This document shows, piece after piece, positions 1-7,858 of a DNA stretch of 50,218 nt. Made by a program: the position numbers and the translations under genes. The notes under the pieces were generated by a model. It ran no database searches. It worked only from the letters and a program-made list of their open reading frames with translations, and was not told where the DNA came from. Source of the DNA: an uncultured Phocaeicola sp. (GTDB lineage Bacteria; Bacteroidota; Bacteroidia; Bacteroidales; Bacteroidaceae); assembly GCA_944322395.1 (NCBI GenBank), contig CALUPA010000011.1:1-50218 (forward strand), given 5' to 3'. Numbering within the stretch: position 1 is the stretch's first letter; each line of letters begins with the position of its first letter.

Positions 1-75
1 CCGAAGGCAGAGATAAGCATGTAGAAAGCATATGGCTTCCTTGTTTGGACGAGGGTTCGACTCCCTCCAGCTCCA
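1..75 (+). ncRNA. ssrA: tmRNA (partial, 3' end)
   Basis: This is the 3' part of transfer-messenger RNA, which rescues ribosomes stalled on broken mRNAs. A T-arm is visible: GAGGG at 51-55, loop TTCGACT at 56-62, CCCTC at 63-67. It is followed by the acceptor strand CAGCTCC and discriminator A at 75. The acceptor fits the GGGGCTG 5' end usual for tmRNA, and the preceding bases resemble Bacteroidetes tmRNA tails. CCA is not encoded. The tag-peptide reading frame lies to the left of the window. A tRNA was considered, but the upstream 40 bases do not fold into D and anticodon arms. Confidence 0.88.
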
Positions 76-92
76 CGGAACTTTTAAAAGAC

Positions 93-128
93 AATAGCTA
101 ATCTGTACACAACGTCAGGTTAGCTATT
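93..128 (+). terminator. Hairpin terminator of ssrA
   Basis: The arms AATAGCTAATCTG (93-105) and CAGGTTAGCTATT (116-128) pair with one G-T wobble around a 10-base loop. A T-rich stretch follows. The position 18 bases after the tmRNA end fits its terminator. Confidence 0.6.
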
Positions 129-155
129 TCTGTTTATAACAAATATATCACGAAT

Positions 156-671
156 ATGACAACAATCTACCTCACCCGCCACGGACAGACGGAAGAAAAC
201 CTAATGCGGATATTTCAGGGGCACATGCCAGGAAAGCTTACTGAAGAAGGTATAGAGCAGGCACAGAATCTTGGAAAAGAACTCCGCAACATACATCTTG
301 ACTGTATACTCAGCAGTGATTTGCAACGAGTTGTTGACACTGTGAACTATGCCATGACAAACAGAGAATTGCCATGGGAGAAGACAGAACTTCTCAGAGA
401 AATAAACTGGGGATCATGGACAGGAATCAAAATAGATTCTGTAAATACAAAAAATCCTCCGAAAGATGCCGAAACAAAAGAAATGCTTTACGAACGAGGC
501 AGACGCATAGTAGAGTATATAAAGGAAAAATACGAAGGGAAACACGTTCTCGTAGTTGCACACGGTCTTATCAACCGCTCCATCCAGGCACACATAATTG
601 ATGTGGCAATAAAAGATTTGTACAAAATACCACACATGAAGAATGGCGAAGTAAGGAAATTCACCATATAA
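156..671 (+). CDS. Histidine phosphatase family protein
   Basis: This is a 171-residue cytoplasmic protein of the histidine phosphatase (phosphoglycerate mutase-like) superfamily, which transfers phosphate through a phospho-histidine. The N-terminal motif LTRHGQTEEN places the nucleophilic His at residue 9, with Arg8 beside it. The second catalytic block is VVAHG near residue 134. The length suits small family members such as alpha-ribazole or sugar phosphatases. The substrate cannot be told from sequence, because the superfamily is broad. The gene stands alone between the tmRNA and a hairpin shared with convergent pyrH. Confidence 0.85.
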   Translation: MTTIYLTRHGQTEENLMRIFQGHMPGKLTEEGIEQAQNLGKELRNIHLDCILSSDLQRVVDTVNYAMTNRELPWEKTELLREINWGSWTGIKIDSVNTKNPPKDAETKEMLYERGRRIVEYIKEKYEGKHVLVVAHGLINRSIQAHIIDVAIKDLYKIPHMKNGEVRKFTI

Positions 672-678
672 AAAGAAA

Positions 679-722
679 CGCATGATATTAACAGCAAGTT
701 GCAATAGCGTTAATATCATGCG
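679..722. terminator. Bidirectional hairpin between convergent genes
   Basis: Perfect 14-base arms, CGCATGATATTAAC (679-692) and its complement (709-722), enclose a 16-base loop. It lies between the stop codons of the histidine phosphatase (+) and pyrH (-), so it can end both transcripts. A-rich sequence on the left supplies a U-tract for the minus-strand transcript. Confidence 0.7.
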
Positions 723-752
723 ATTTCCATGAATACCTATATCATCCGGCAA

Positions 753-1463
753 TCAAGGATGAACTAAAGTTCCAATGTTTTCTCCCGACATTACTTTCTT
801 AAGATTACCAATTGTATCCATATCGAATACAATTATAGGCAGGTTGTTTTCCTTGCACATACATGTAGCTGTAAGGTCCATAACCTTTAGTCCACGTGCA
901 AGAACCTCGTCGTATGTAATTTCGTCAAACTTAGTTGCAGTAGGATCTTTTTCAGGGTCTGCAGTATAGATACCGTCCACACGTGTTCCCTTCAACATAA
1001 CATCAGCTTCTATTTCGATACCTCTCAACGAAGAACCTGTATCTGTAGTGAAGAACGGATTTCCTGTACCGGCAGACATGATTACCACTTCGCCGTTTTC
1101 CATTGCCTCGATAGCTTTCCATTTAGTATAGAACTCACCAATAGGTTCCATGCGTATTGCTGTAAGTACACGCGCCTTTACACCCGCAGCCACAAGAGCT
1201 GAGCTAAGTCCAAGACTGTTGATAACTGTTGCAAGCATACCCATCTGGTCACCTTTCACACGATCAAATCCCTTGCCTGCACCGCTCAGTCCGCGGAAGA
1301 TGTTGCCACCGCCAATTACTATACCAATCTGCACACCCATATCGTGTATTTCCTTGATTTGCTGTGCATACTCGCCAAGGCGTTTTTCGTCTATTCCGTA
1401 TTTCTTTTCTCCCATCAGGCTTTCACCGCTCAGTTTAAGGAGAATTCTTTTAAATTTAGCCAT
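753..1463 (-). CDS. pyrH: UMP kinase
   Basis: UMP kinase of the amino acid kinase fold phosphorylates UMP to UDP with ATP, the first dedicated step from UMP to UTP and CTP. It acts as a cytoplasmic hexamer. The 236-residue length is typical. Visible motifs are KLSGES at 10-15, GGGNIFRG at 51-58 in the UMP/ATP region, the block from GDQMGM at 71, and AGTGNPFFTTD near 131. It is a single gene here with its own promoter at 1503-1534. In many bacteria pyrH sits with frr and tsf, which are not seen here. Confidence 0.96.
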   Translation of the reverse strand: MAKFKRILLKLSGESLMGEKKYGIDEKRLGEYAQQIKEIHDMGVQIGIVIGGGNIFRGLSGAGKGFDRVKGDQMGMLATVINSLGLSSALVAAGVKARVLTAIRMEPIGEFYTKWKAIEAMENGEVVIMSAGTGNPFFTTDTGSSLRGIEIEADVMLKGTRVDGIYTADPEKDPTATKFDEITYDEVLARGLKVMDLTATCMCKENNLPIIVFDMDTIGNLKKVMSGENIGTLVHP

Positions 1464-1502
1464 AAATATTTTTAAGTTTGTGGATTTAAGAGTTTAATAT
1501 CA

Positions 1503-1534
1503 CAAAATTAAGCAATTGATAATTACCTTACAAA
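1503..1534 (-). promoter_or_regulatory. Promoter of pyrH
   Basis: On the minus strand a -33 TTTG (1531-1534) is followed after 20 bases by TAATTTTG (1503-1510). This fits the Bacteroidetes sigma-ABfr consensus TTTG-N19-21-TAnnTTTG and lies about 40 bases before the pyrH start codon. Confidence 0.7.
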
Positions 1535-1537
1535 TTT

Positions 1538-2386
1538 TCAGAAACTAAAAAAATTTTCCAGCTTTTTCTCGGTCAGTTTCCAAAGTTCTTCCATCTGCGG
1601 ATGATACAGATACTTGCCACTCAATTTTCTCTGCTTTCCCGAAGCAAACATCCCCCCGGTAACACCCCTGTATTTTTCATCAAGTAGAAGATGTATTGCT
1701 GTCTCCGCTCCCTGACGAGGGGTACGAATACACGGACGGAACAGAATATCCGTTAAAGGATCGAACCACATATCCATCCTGATGATATTGGTAGAAACGA
1801 TTCCCGGATCGGCTGCATTTACCGTTATTCCCTTGTCTTTGATACGTTCAGACAATTCACGGGTAAAAAGCCATAATGCAAGTTTGGTGTTACTATATAT
1901 AGGAATACGGTAAAAACCACCTTCACGTCCTTTGCTAAAGAAATCAGGACCAATCTTACCTATAGCATATGTACACGAAACCATATTCACAATCCTGCTT
2001 CCTTCATGCATCAGCGACAATAATGAACGGGTAAGAAGATACGGAGCCAGATAATTCACTGCCACAGTATGTTCAAAGCCATCTTCCGTACGGGTAAAAT
2101 GCGTACACATCGTGCCTGCATTATTCATCAGAAGTTCCACCGAAGGAGTTTTAGACCTAATCTTCTTTGCAGCCTCAACCACCGACTCCATTGAAGACAA
2201 ATCTGCCTGTACCACCTCTATATCATCATTACCGGTATCAAGAACAATCCTGCTTTTTCTTTCTTCACCCTTGAAGCTGGTATAACACACCATTATCACA
2301 TGATAACCAGCCAATGCCACGGCTTTGGTTATTTCGGAACCCATACCTCCGTCGGCTCCAGTTATTATAGCAGTCTTCTTAATCAT
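1538..2386 (-). CDS. Short-chain dehydrogenase, probable 3-beta-hydroxysteroid dehydrogenase
   Basis: This 282-residue protein is a classical short-chain dehydrogenase/reductase using NAD(P)H. The nucleotide-binding motif TGADGGMG lies at 9-16, NNAG at 88-91, the structural Asn at 111, and the catalytic Ser137 with Tyr164-x3-Lys168 (YSNTK). It is the last gene of a tight operon, overlapping the reductase before it by 4 bases (2383-2386). The SDR fold is certain. The proposed role, reducing the 3-oxo group of a bile acid or steroid to the 3-beta alcohol, is inferred from its partners: an Old-Yellow-Enzyme reductase and a steroid 5-alpha-reductase homologue. That trio is the composition reported for isoallolithocholic acid clusters in gut Bacteroidales. 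Another cyclic alcohol substrate remains possible. Confidence 0.78.
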   Translation of the reverse strand: MIKKTAIITGADGGMGSEITKAVALAGYHVIMVCYTSFKGEERKSRIVLDTGNDDIEVVQADLSSMESVVEAAKKIRSKTPSVELLMNNAGTMCTHFTRTEDGFEHTVAVNYLAPYLLTRSLLSLMHEGSRIVNMVSCTYAIGKIGPDFFSKGREGGFYRIPIYSNTKLALWLFTRELSERIKDKGITVNAADPGIVSTNIIRMDMWFDPLTDILFRPCIRTPRQGAETAIHLLLDEKYRGVTGGMFASGKQRKLSGKYLYHPQMEELWKLTEKKLENFFSF

Positions 2387-3609
2387 TTGTTCTCCAGTTT
2401 TTCAATTTCTTTTTTCAAACAATGCGGAAGTTCCTCTTTCAGATGCTTATGACATGCCATATCCACTGTATACATCCTGCCTATACAGTAATTGCTGTGT
2501 CCGCAATTGCATCTGGCACATTCTTCCGTCTTCATGCGGTTGACAAATCCTGGTTCATTCAACAGGGCACGCCCCATCTGCACAAACTCAAATCCTTTGT
2601 TCAGCACCTCATCTATTTTCTCTCTTGAAACAAGTCCACCTACATATACCAGCGGAATATCCTTAATCTGCTCTCTGAACTTCAGTGCATCGTCTAAGAA
2701 ATAGGCTTCGCTGAAAGGTACTGTAGGTATCATCAGACGTCCGAAGAATTTTACTCCATATTTCAGCCACCAGCAGTCCATGTAATGAGTAAGAGTCTTT
2801 ATAGGCATAGCGCCACGCATAACGTACATAGGTGCTTTGCTTACAAAACCTCCACTGAGCACAAGGGCATGTGCACCGTCTTCTTTCAACCGCTGCGCCA
2901 CTTTCAGACTCTCATCTATCTCCATTCCTCCCTTGAAGCCGTCGCGCATGTTCATCTTGACCAATACCGCCATATCATTTCCGGCAGCTTTCATGACTTC
3001 AGCCATCACTTCATCCATGAAACGCATTCTGTTCTCCAACGAACCGCCATACTCGTCCTTTCTGTGATTGGTATATGGAGACAGAAACTGGCTTATCAGA
3101 TACCCATGTCCTGAATGTATCTCTACAGCATCAAAACCTGCTTCACGTGCCAATCTTACAGAATCTCCGTATGCCTTTGCCATGACAGGCAGTTCATCTT
3201 TACGGAGTCCGCGGACAAACGTCGGCGAATAAAGGTTGAATCCGGTACAAGCTCCAACCGGTATTTCGCCACATATTTTCTTGTGTGACATGTTTCCGCA
3301 ATGCCCAAGCTGAATACTGGCAGCGGCCCCCTCACGATGGATAGCGTCAGTAAGCTTCTTCAGGTCGGGAACAATCTCAGGACGCATCCACAACTGACGG
3401 TCGAACGACAGTCCGCTTCGTGTCACCGCAGCATATGCTACAGTGGTCATACCTACCCCACCATGAGCAACCGACACATGGTAGTCATACAAAGCCTTAG
3501 ACGGTTTGTTGCCAGGACACATACTTTCGAAAGCAGCCGAACGTATTGTACGGTTTCTAAGTGTCAAAGGACCTATCTTATGTTCTGTAAAGAGTTTTGA
3601 TGTTTCCAT
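2383..3609 (-). CDS. Old Yellow Enzyme family reductase, probable steroid/bile acid 5-beta-reductase
   Basis: This is a 408-residue NADH:flavin oxidoreductase of the FMN-binding Old Yellow Enzyme family. The TIM barrel covers about residues 5-350, with the active-site block EIHSGHGYL (163-171) and NHRKDEYGGSLENR (181-194). A Cys-rich tail follows (C364, C367, C369, C375, C386), resembling the iron-sulfur segment of 2,4-dienoyl-CoA reductases. Unlike BaiCD/BaiH it stops there and lacks the C-terminal FAD/NAD domain, so its electron donor must differ. It lies 4 bases downstream of the 5-alpha-reductase homologue and overlaps the SDR. By analogy with the isoallolithocholate clusters it would interconvert the C4-C5 double bond and 5-beta-H of a 3-oxo steroid. 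The family is certain; the substrate is inferred. Confidence 0.8.
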   Translation of the reverse strand: METSKLFTEHKIGPLTLRNRTIRSAAFESMCPGNKPSKALYDYHVSVAHGGVGMTTVAYAAVTRSGLSFDRQLWMRPEIVPDLKKLTDAIHREGAAASIQLGHCGNMSHKKICGEIPVGACTGFNLYSPTFVRGLRKDELPVMAKAYGDSVRLAREAGFDAVEIHSGHGYLISQFLSPYTNHRKDEYGGSLENRMRFMDEVMAEVMKAAGNDMAVLVKMNMRDGFKGGMEIDESLKVAQRLKEDGAHALVLSGGFVSKAPMYVMRGAMPIKTLTHYMDCWWLKYGVKFFGRLMIPTVPFSEAYFLDDALKFREQIKDIPLVYVGGLVSREKIDEVLNKGFEFVQMGRALLNEPGFVNRMKTEECARCNCGHSNYCIGRMYTVDMACHKHLKEELPHCLKKEIEKLENK

Positions 3610-3613
3610 AATC

Positions 3614-4399
3614 CTAATATATATAAGGTATCAAACATTTTCTTTTTCCTACCACATCTGCTCCGAATTCCTCCACATAGCGTTTCCTTATAGCATTTGC
3701 ACGCGGAGCAAGATTGGCAAAAGTCCATACCACGAATACCCATGCAGCTGCATCGCAGGTAAGTATGGCAAATCCTGTCCACTCCATCAACTCTCCCAGA
3801 TAATTGGCTGATGTAACGTAACGGTACATCCCTTTTTGCGGGAAATAATGTCTTGTATCACCCTTGGGGCGAAGATGTCTTATCACATTATCCGAGTGAA
3901 GGTTTATCATCATACCGGCAATGAATATCATCATACCGATTATGAAATTAGGCGAGTAAATCCAATCGGCAGTATATTTGTCAGAATTATCAATGTGGAA
4001 CAATGAATATCCTATCAGAAAACCGTTGATAAGATTAAACACTACTCCCATAAACATAATACTGACCGGCATCTTGCTTTTACCTTTCATAAGAAACGGA
4101 AATACAAATGCCCTTTGGAAATAGTGTATCTCGAAAAGGATGAAGAAAATAGCAGGAACAGACATCAGTGAATAATGTCCTGTAAACCACATTGCAGCCA
4201 TAAGAATAAATGCGGGGCATTCCATTATCACCCACCCTAATTTATTGGGAATACTCAGTCCCCATCTTTTGGTATGGAATATACCATATCCTGCCTTTAC
4301 AAAGAAAAGAGCGATGAATACTATTATAGCCAATACAGGCATAATGTACATCAAGACATTAAACAAAGTATTAATCATAGAATTCGTATTTTCCATCAA
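3614..4399 (-). CDS. Membrane steroid 5-alpha-reductase homologue (3-oxo-5-alpha-steroid 4-dehydrogenase family)
   Basis: This 261-residue polytopic membrane protein has about six hydrophobic segments. It shows the hallmarks of the steroid 5-alpha-reductase family: HYFQRAFVFP around 92-101, NLHSDNVIRHLR at 166-177, the block YRYVTSANYLGELMEW at 192-207, and a C-terminal end of type LIPYIY. These match mammalian SRD5A1 closely in order and spacing. The family reduces the C4-C5 double bond of 3-oxo-4-ene steroids with NADPH to give the 5-alpha (allo) product. It is the first gene of the operon, followed after 4 bases by the flavin reductase. Its promoter region holds two strong palindromes (4503-4571). 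Non-steroid members of the wider superfamily exist, but this copy keeps the steroid-type motifs. Confidence 0.85.
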   Translation of the reverse strand: MMENTNSMINTLFNVLMYIMPVLAIIVFIALFFVKAGYGIFHTKRWGLSIPNKLGWVIMECPAFILMAAMWFTGHYSLMSVPAIFFILFEIHYFQRAFVFPFLMKGKSKMPVSIMFMGVVFNLINGFLIGYSLFHIDNSDKYTADWIYSPNFIIGMMIFIAGMMINLHSDNVIRHLRPKGDTRHYFPQKGMYRYVTSANYLGELMEWTGFAILTCDAAAWVFVVWTFANLAPRANAIRKRYVEEFGADVVGKRKCLIPYIY

Positions 4400-4502
4400 A
4401 TTTATGATTTTATTTCCAATCAGTCAATTATTGATGACAAAACCTGATTATACATGGATTTTCTTGAAAACCTCAAATCATAATCTATAAACACAATACT
4501 GA

Positions 4503-4533
4503 TTTTTACAAACAACAGTGTTGTTTGTAAAAA
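4503..4533. promoter_or_regulatory. Perfect palindrome P1 upstream of the steroid-reductase operon
   Basis: A 31-base perfect palindrome has arms TTTTTACAAACAACA (4503-4517) and its complement (4519-4533) around a central G. It lies between the operon start at 4399 and the lpxB terminator. It is too AT-rich to be a convincing terminator, and another terminator already serves lpxB. It is probably an operator for a dimeric repressor or activator. No regulator gene lies nearby. Confidence 0.55.
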
Positions 4534-4548
4534 CATCAGTTGTATTTT

Positions 4549-4571
4549 TATAAATACAAATTGTATTTATA
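4549..4571. promoter_or_regulatory. Perfect palindrome P2 upstream of the steroid-reductase operon
   Basis: Arms TATAAATACAA (4549-4559) and TTGTATTTATA (4561-4571) flank a single A. The centre, 4560, is 42 bases from the centre of P1 (4518), four turns of the helix, so both sites face the same side of the DNA. The half-sites resemble those of P1 (TACAAac versus TACAA). A second operator is likely. Confidence 0.5.
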
Positions 4572-4632
4572 GAAAATGATTTGATAATAATGGTTTATAA
4601 AAAGGATGTTAGCAGATTTATTACATGTAAAA

Positions 4633-4683
4633 AAACAGTTCAGCCTGTGTTTGAACAGAGTTTAAACACAGGCTGAACTGTTT
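4633..4683 (-). terminator. Terminator of lpxB
   Basis: Perfect 20-base arms (4633-4652 and 4664-4683) with an 11-base loop lie 20 bases after the lpxB stop. On the minus strand the stem is followed by a T-run. This separates lpxB from the steroid-reductase operon. Confidence 0.8.
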
Positions 4684-4702
4684 ACATTATAATATATGAA
4701 CA

Positions 4703-5836
4703 TTATTTCAACTTTAAAGCCTCTACTATAATCTCAGCAGCCTTTTCGGATGCTCCAGGATTACCCAATATACGTTTCAACTCCGAGTATCCCTTCAGTA
4801 CACTTTCACGTTTATCCCCTCCGGGCAATATTGCAGCAAACTCTTTTTTCAGGTTCGAGGTGGTCATACCGTCTGCTACAAGTTCTTTCACTGTTTCCTC
4901 TCCAGTGATAAGATTTACCAACGAAATGTACTTAACTTTTAGCATGAACTTCCTTAAGAAGGATACAAGTTTTCCGGCAGACATATAATAGCACACCACC
5001 TGAGGCACTCCGAACAATGCCGTTTCCAGTGTAGCCGTTCCTGACGTAACCATAGCAGCAACAGAATGCTGAAGCAATCTGTACGTCTGCGAAAATACGA
5101 TATTCGTTTCAGGAGTAATGTATTGTTTATAATAATCATGTGATATACCAGGAGCTCCTGCCACTACAAACTGATACTGCGGAAACAAACGGGTTACTTC
5201 CATCATACGAGTCAGATTATCCCTTATCTCCTGCTTGCGGCTTCCAGCAAGTATTGCCACTATGGGTTTGTCCGACAATCCGTTGTCTTTAATAAAAGAG
5301 TTCCTGTCAGAAGGATGATTATCAAGATATTCCGAAACAGAGTCCACACTAGGATTTCCCACATACGAAATAGGATAATCATGTTTCTTATAAAAATCTA
5401 TCTCGAATGGAAGTATGGAAAGCATCTTGTCGATATCACGCTTTATATCCTTTATGCGGTATTCCTTCCATGCCCAAATTTTTGGGGATATATAATAATA
5501 GACAGGTATATCAGTGTTTTGCTTTATATATTTGGCAATCTTCAAGTTAAATCCTGGATAATCTATCAGAATCAGCACATCCGGTTTCCATTTCACTATA
5601 TCCGATTTGCACAGGTTCATATTGCGGAATATGGTACGCAAATGCAACAGTACAGGGATAAAACCCATATATGCCATGTCCTTGTAATGCTTTACGAGCG
5701 TTCCTCCTACGGCCTGCATCAGGTCGCCTCCGAAGAAACGGAATTCGGCGTCCTTGTCATGCTTCTTCAAAGAACGCATCAGGTTCGAAGCGTGCAAATC
5801 TCCTGAGGCCTCTCCTACTATCAGATAATATTTCAT
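4703..5836 (-). CDS. lpxB: Lipid-A-disaccharide synthase
   Basis: LpxB, a GT19 glycosyltransferase, joins 2,3-diacylglucosamine-1-phosphate to UDP-diacylglucosamine to make the lipid A disaccharide at the inner face of the inner membrane. The 377-residue length is usual. The N-terminal signature GEASGDLHAS is at 8-17. The donor-binding C-terminal half has AILAGSRKQEI near 193-203 and SGTATLETALFGVPQVVCY near 266-284. It follows surE (125 bases downstream on the same strand), a pairing common in Bacteroidales. Confidence 0.95.
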   Translation of the reverse strand: MKYYLIVGEASGDLHASNLMRSLKKHDKDAEFRFFGGDLMQAVGGTLVKHYKDMAYMGFIPVLLHLRTIFRNMNLCKSDIVKWKPDVLILIDYPGFNLKIAKYIKQNTDIPVYYYISPKIWAWKEYRIKDIKRDIDKMLSILPFEIDFYKKHDYPISYVGNPSVDSVSEYLDNHPSDRNSFIKDNGLSDKPIVAILAGSRKQEIRDNLTRMMEVTRLFPQYQFVVAGAPGISHDYYKQYITPETNIVFSQTYRLLQHSVAAMVTSGTATLETALFGVPQVVCYYMSAGKLVSFLRKFMLKVKYISLVNLITGEETVKELVADGMTTSNLKKEFAAILPGGDKRESVLKGYSELKRILGNPGASEKAAEIIVEALKLK

Positions 5837-5960
5837 GTGTGAGTTTTTAAGTTTGTGAGTTTTTGAGTTTTCCTAGTCACAAGTTAACGAGGTAACAAGG
5901 TGACGAGGCTTACCATCCAAATGGCAAACCTTGTCAACTTGCAACTGTAGCCTTGTCCAC

Positions 5961-6734
5961 TTAAAGAGACCAGTTCCACGACTTCATTTTCTCCATAAGT
6001 CCGTATGCCGTAACATCAACCTTTGTAGGTGTTATGGCTACATAGCCATTGTCAAGTGCCCAATGGTCCGTTTCTTCGGCATTTGATTCATAATTCTTAT
6101 AGGAGCCTGTAAGCCAATAATAACCTTTGTGTCGGGGATGGTTGCATTCGGCAAATTCGTTTATCCATACACCGTCTGTCTGACGGCATATACGAATTCC
6201 TTTAAGATTTTCAGTATCCGGGAAATTCACATTCAGGCATGTTCCGTATGGAAGACCGTTCTCTAACGTAGTTTTAACAATACTTCTAACGTATGGCAAC
6301 GTAAAAGAGAAATCAGCATCCGCAGCATGGTTGCAAAGAGAAAAACCAATTGATGGAATGCCTTTAAGACATCCTTCAATCACTATACCCATAGTACCGG
6401 AATAATGTACATTTACGGAAGAATTGTCACCATGGTTTATACCTCCTATAATCATGTCGGGAGTACGACCAACGATAGTATGAAGAGCCAGCTTGGTACA
6501 ATCAACAGGGGTACCGCTACACTTATACACTACAAGACCTTCTTCCTCGCTCACCTTTTCGTAATGTACAGGCACAGCAGATGTTATAGCACCGGAAGCA
6601 CCAGAACGAGGTCCGTCCGGAGCAACGACAATCAAGTCGGCATCATCGCGTAAAGCCTTTATCAACTCATTGATTCCTTTTGCCTGATAGCCATCGTCGT
6701 TCGACAGCAAAATAAGTGGTTTGCAGTTTGCCAT
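5961..6734 (-). CDS. surE: 5'/3'-nucleotidase SurE
   Basis: SurE is a metal-dependent nucleotidase that removes phosphate from nucleoside 5'- and 3'-monophosphates in the cytoplasm. The metal-binding motif LLSNDDG gives Asp13 and Asp14. [10 protein letters not shown] near 43-52 and GGINHGDNS near 98-106 complete the active site. I start at the Met at 6734 (MANCKPL, 257 residues). The open frame extends to 6761, but those nine extra residues precede the conserved beginning of the family and lie almost at the predicted transcription start. surE is the first gene before lpxB and is divergent from parA. Confidence 0.93.
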   Translation of the reverse strand: MANCKPLILLSNDDGYQAKGINELIKALRDDADLIVVAPDGPRSGASGAITSAVPVHYEKVSEEEGLVVYKCSGTPVDCTKLALHTIVGRTPDMIIGGINHGDNSSVNVHYSGTMGIVIEGCLKGIPSIGFSLCNHAADADFSFTLPYVRSIVKTTLENGLPYGTCLNVNFPDTENLKGIRICRQTDGVWINEFAECNHPRHKGYYWLTGSYKNYESNAEETDHWALDNGYVAITPTKVDVTAYGLMEKMKSWNWSL

Positions 6735-6773
6735 ATTTAAACTATGTTTATTCAGATTCAACTAAAAACGATG

Positions 6774-6805
6774 TAAAGTTACAACCTTTCGGGATATAGA
6801 ACAAA
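6774..6805 (-). promoter_or_regulatory. Probable promoter of surE
   Basis: On the minus strand TTTG (6802-6805) is separated by 20 bases from TAACTTTA (6774-6781), one mismatch from TAnnTTTG. It would give a leader of about 30 bases before the start at 6734, which supports the shorter protein. Confidence 0.45.
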
Positions 6806-6853
6806 AAAACTATGTGACAATACGTTTTCAAATATTAATCTTCACAAAGTCTG

Positions 6854-6966
6854 TTGGTATTTTTACATGGTTTTCAGTATCTTTGGACAAGATATGCTGT
6901 ACTTCGGAATTAAAAGTCGAAAACTATGTTTTCACTTTGTATTTCACTCAGTTTGCACTATCTTTG
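6854..6966 (+). promoter_or_regulatory. Tandem promoters of the parA operon
   Basis: Two good Bacteroidetes promoters face parA. The distal one is TTGG (6854-6857), 20 bases, TATCTTTG (6878-6885). The proximal one is TTTG (6936-6939), 19 bases, TATCTTTG (6959-6966). They fill much of the 350-base gap between surE and parA. I see no other gene or RNA in that gap. The proximal promoter gives a leader of about 115 bases. Confidence 0.65.
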
Positions 6967-7086
6967 CTTCGATTTAGTTATTAACAAAAGCAGTGAGTTA
7001 TCAACACTTTCCGCAAAAGTAACAGTTTTTTAATAGGTCGTATCGCTAATTATTAGTTACTTCGCATCCGGATAAAACTGATTAAT

Positions 7087-7854
7087 ATGGGAAAAATAAT
7101 TGCTTTGGCCAATCAAAAAGGCGGTGTGGGAAAAACAACCACAACAATAAACTTGGCTGCATCATTGGCAACTCTTGAAAAGAAGGTATTAGTGATAGAT
7201 GCTGATCCACAGGCTAATGCCTCTTCAGGACTGGGAGTAAACGTAAATGAAATAGACTGTTCCATCTACGAATGCCTGATAAACCAGACAGATATAAGGG
7301 AAGCCATTTATACGACCGATATTGACAGATTAGACATTATACCGTCGCATATCGACCTGGTAGGTGCTGAAATAGAAATGCTTAATCTGGACAACAGAGA
7401 AAAAATAATGAAAAAGGCTCTGGAACCAATGAAAGATGAATATGACTATATCCTTATAGACTGTTCACCATCATTAGGACTGATAACAATCAATGCACTT
7501 ACAGCAGCCGACTCTGTTATTATCCCTGTTCAATGCGAATATTTTGCACTGGAAGGAATAAGCAAACTGCTTAATACAATAAAAATTATTAAAACGAAAC
7601 TTAATCCTGCACTTGAAATTGAAGGATTCCTCCTGACAATGTACGATTCAAGATTACGTCTGGCAAACCAGATATATGATGATGTGAAAAGACATTTCCA
7701 GGAGTTGGTGTTTAAAACAATTATACAGCGTAACGTAAAATTGAGTGAAGCACCTAGTCATGGTATACCGGCTATACTTTATGATGCAGAATCGACAGGT
7801 GCAAAGAACCATTTGGCATTGGCCAATGAAATAATAACCAAAAACACGAAATAG
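7087..7854 (+). CDS. parA: Chromosome-partitioning ATPase ParA/Soj
   Basis: ParA binds the nucleoid as an ATP dimer and moves ParB-parS complexes to segregate chromosomes. The deviant Walker A motif KGGVGKT is at 11-17, Walker A' is in the [13 protein letters not shown] block near 37-49, and Walker B is LIDCSPSLG near 124-132. The 255-residue length is that of chromosomal Soj proteins without an N-terminal helix-turn-helix. The parB gene starts 4 bases after its stop. The continuing run with a DUF5683 gene and mltD is a conserved Bacteroidales order. Confidence 0.95.
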   Translation: MGKIIALANQKGGVGKTTTTINLAASLATLEKKVLVIDADPQANASSGLGVNVNEIDCSIYECLINQTDIREAIYTTDIDRLDIIPSHIDLVGAEIEMLNLDNREKIMKKALEPMKDEYDYILIDCSPSLGLITINALTAADSVIIPVQCEYFALEGISKLLNTIKIIKTKLNPALEIEGFLLTMYDSRLRLANQIYDDVKRHFQELVFKTIIQRNVKLSEAPSHGIPAILYDAESTGAKNHLALANEIITKNTK

Positions 7855-7858
7855 GAAT

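Noticed and set aside
1-75. tRNA gene at the left edge
   Set aside because: Only the T-arm and acceptor fit; the preceding sequence does not form an anticodon arm and resembles tmRNA.
5837-5960. Tandem repeat or small gene between lpxB and surE
   Set aside because: GAGTTTTT and AAGG/CGAGG-like words recur, but irregularly, and no open frame or stable fold is evident.
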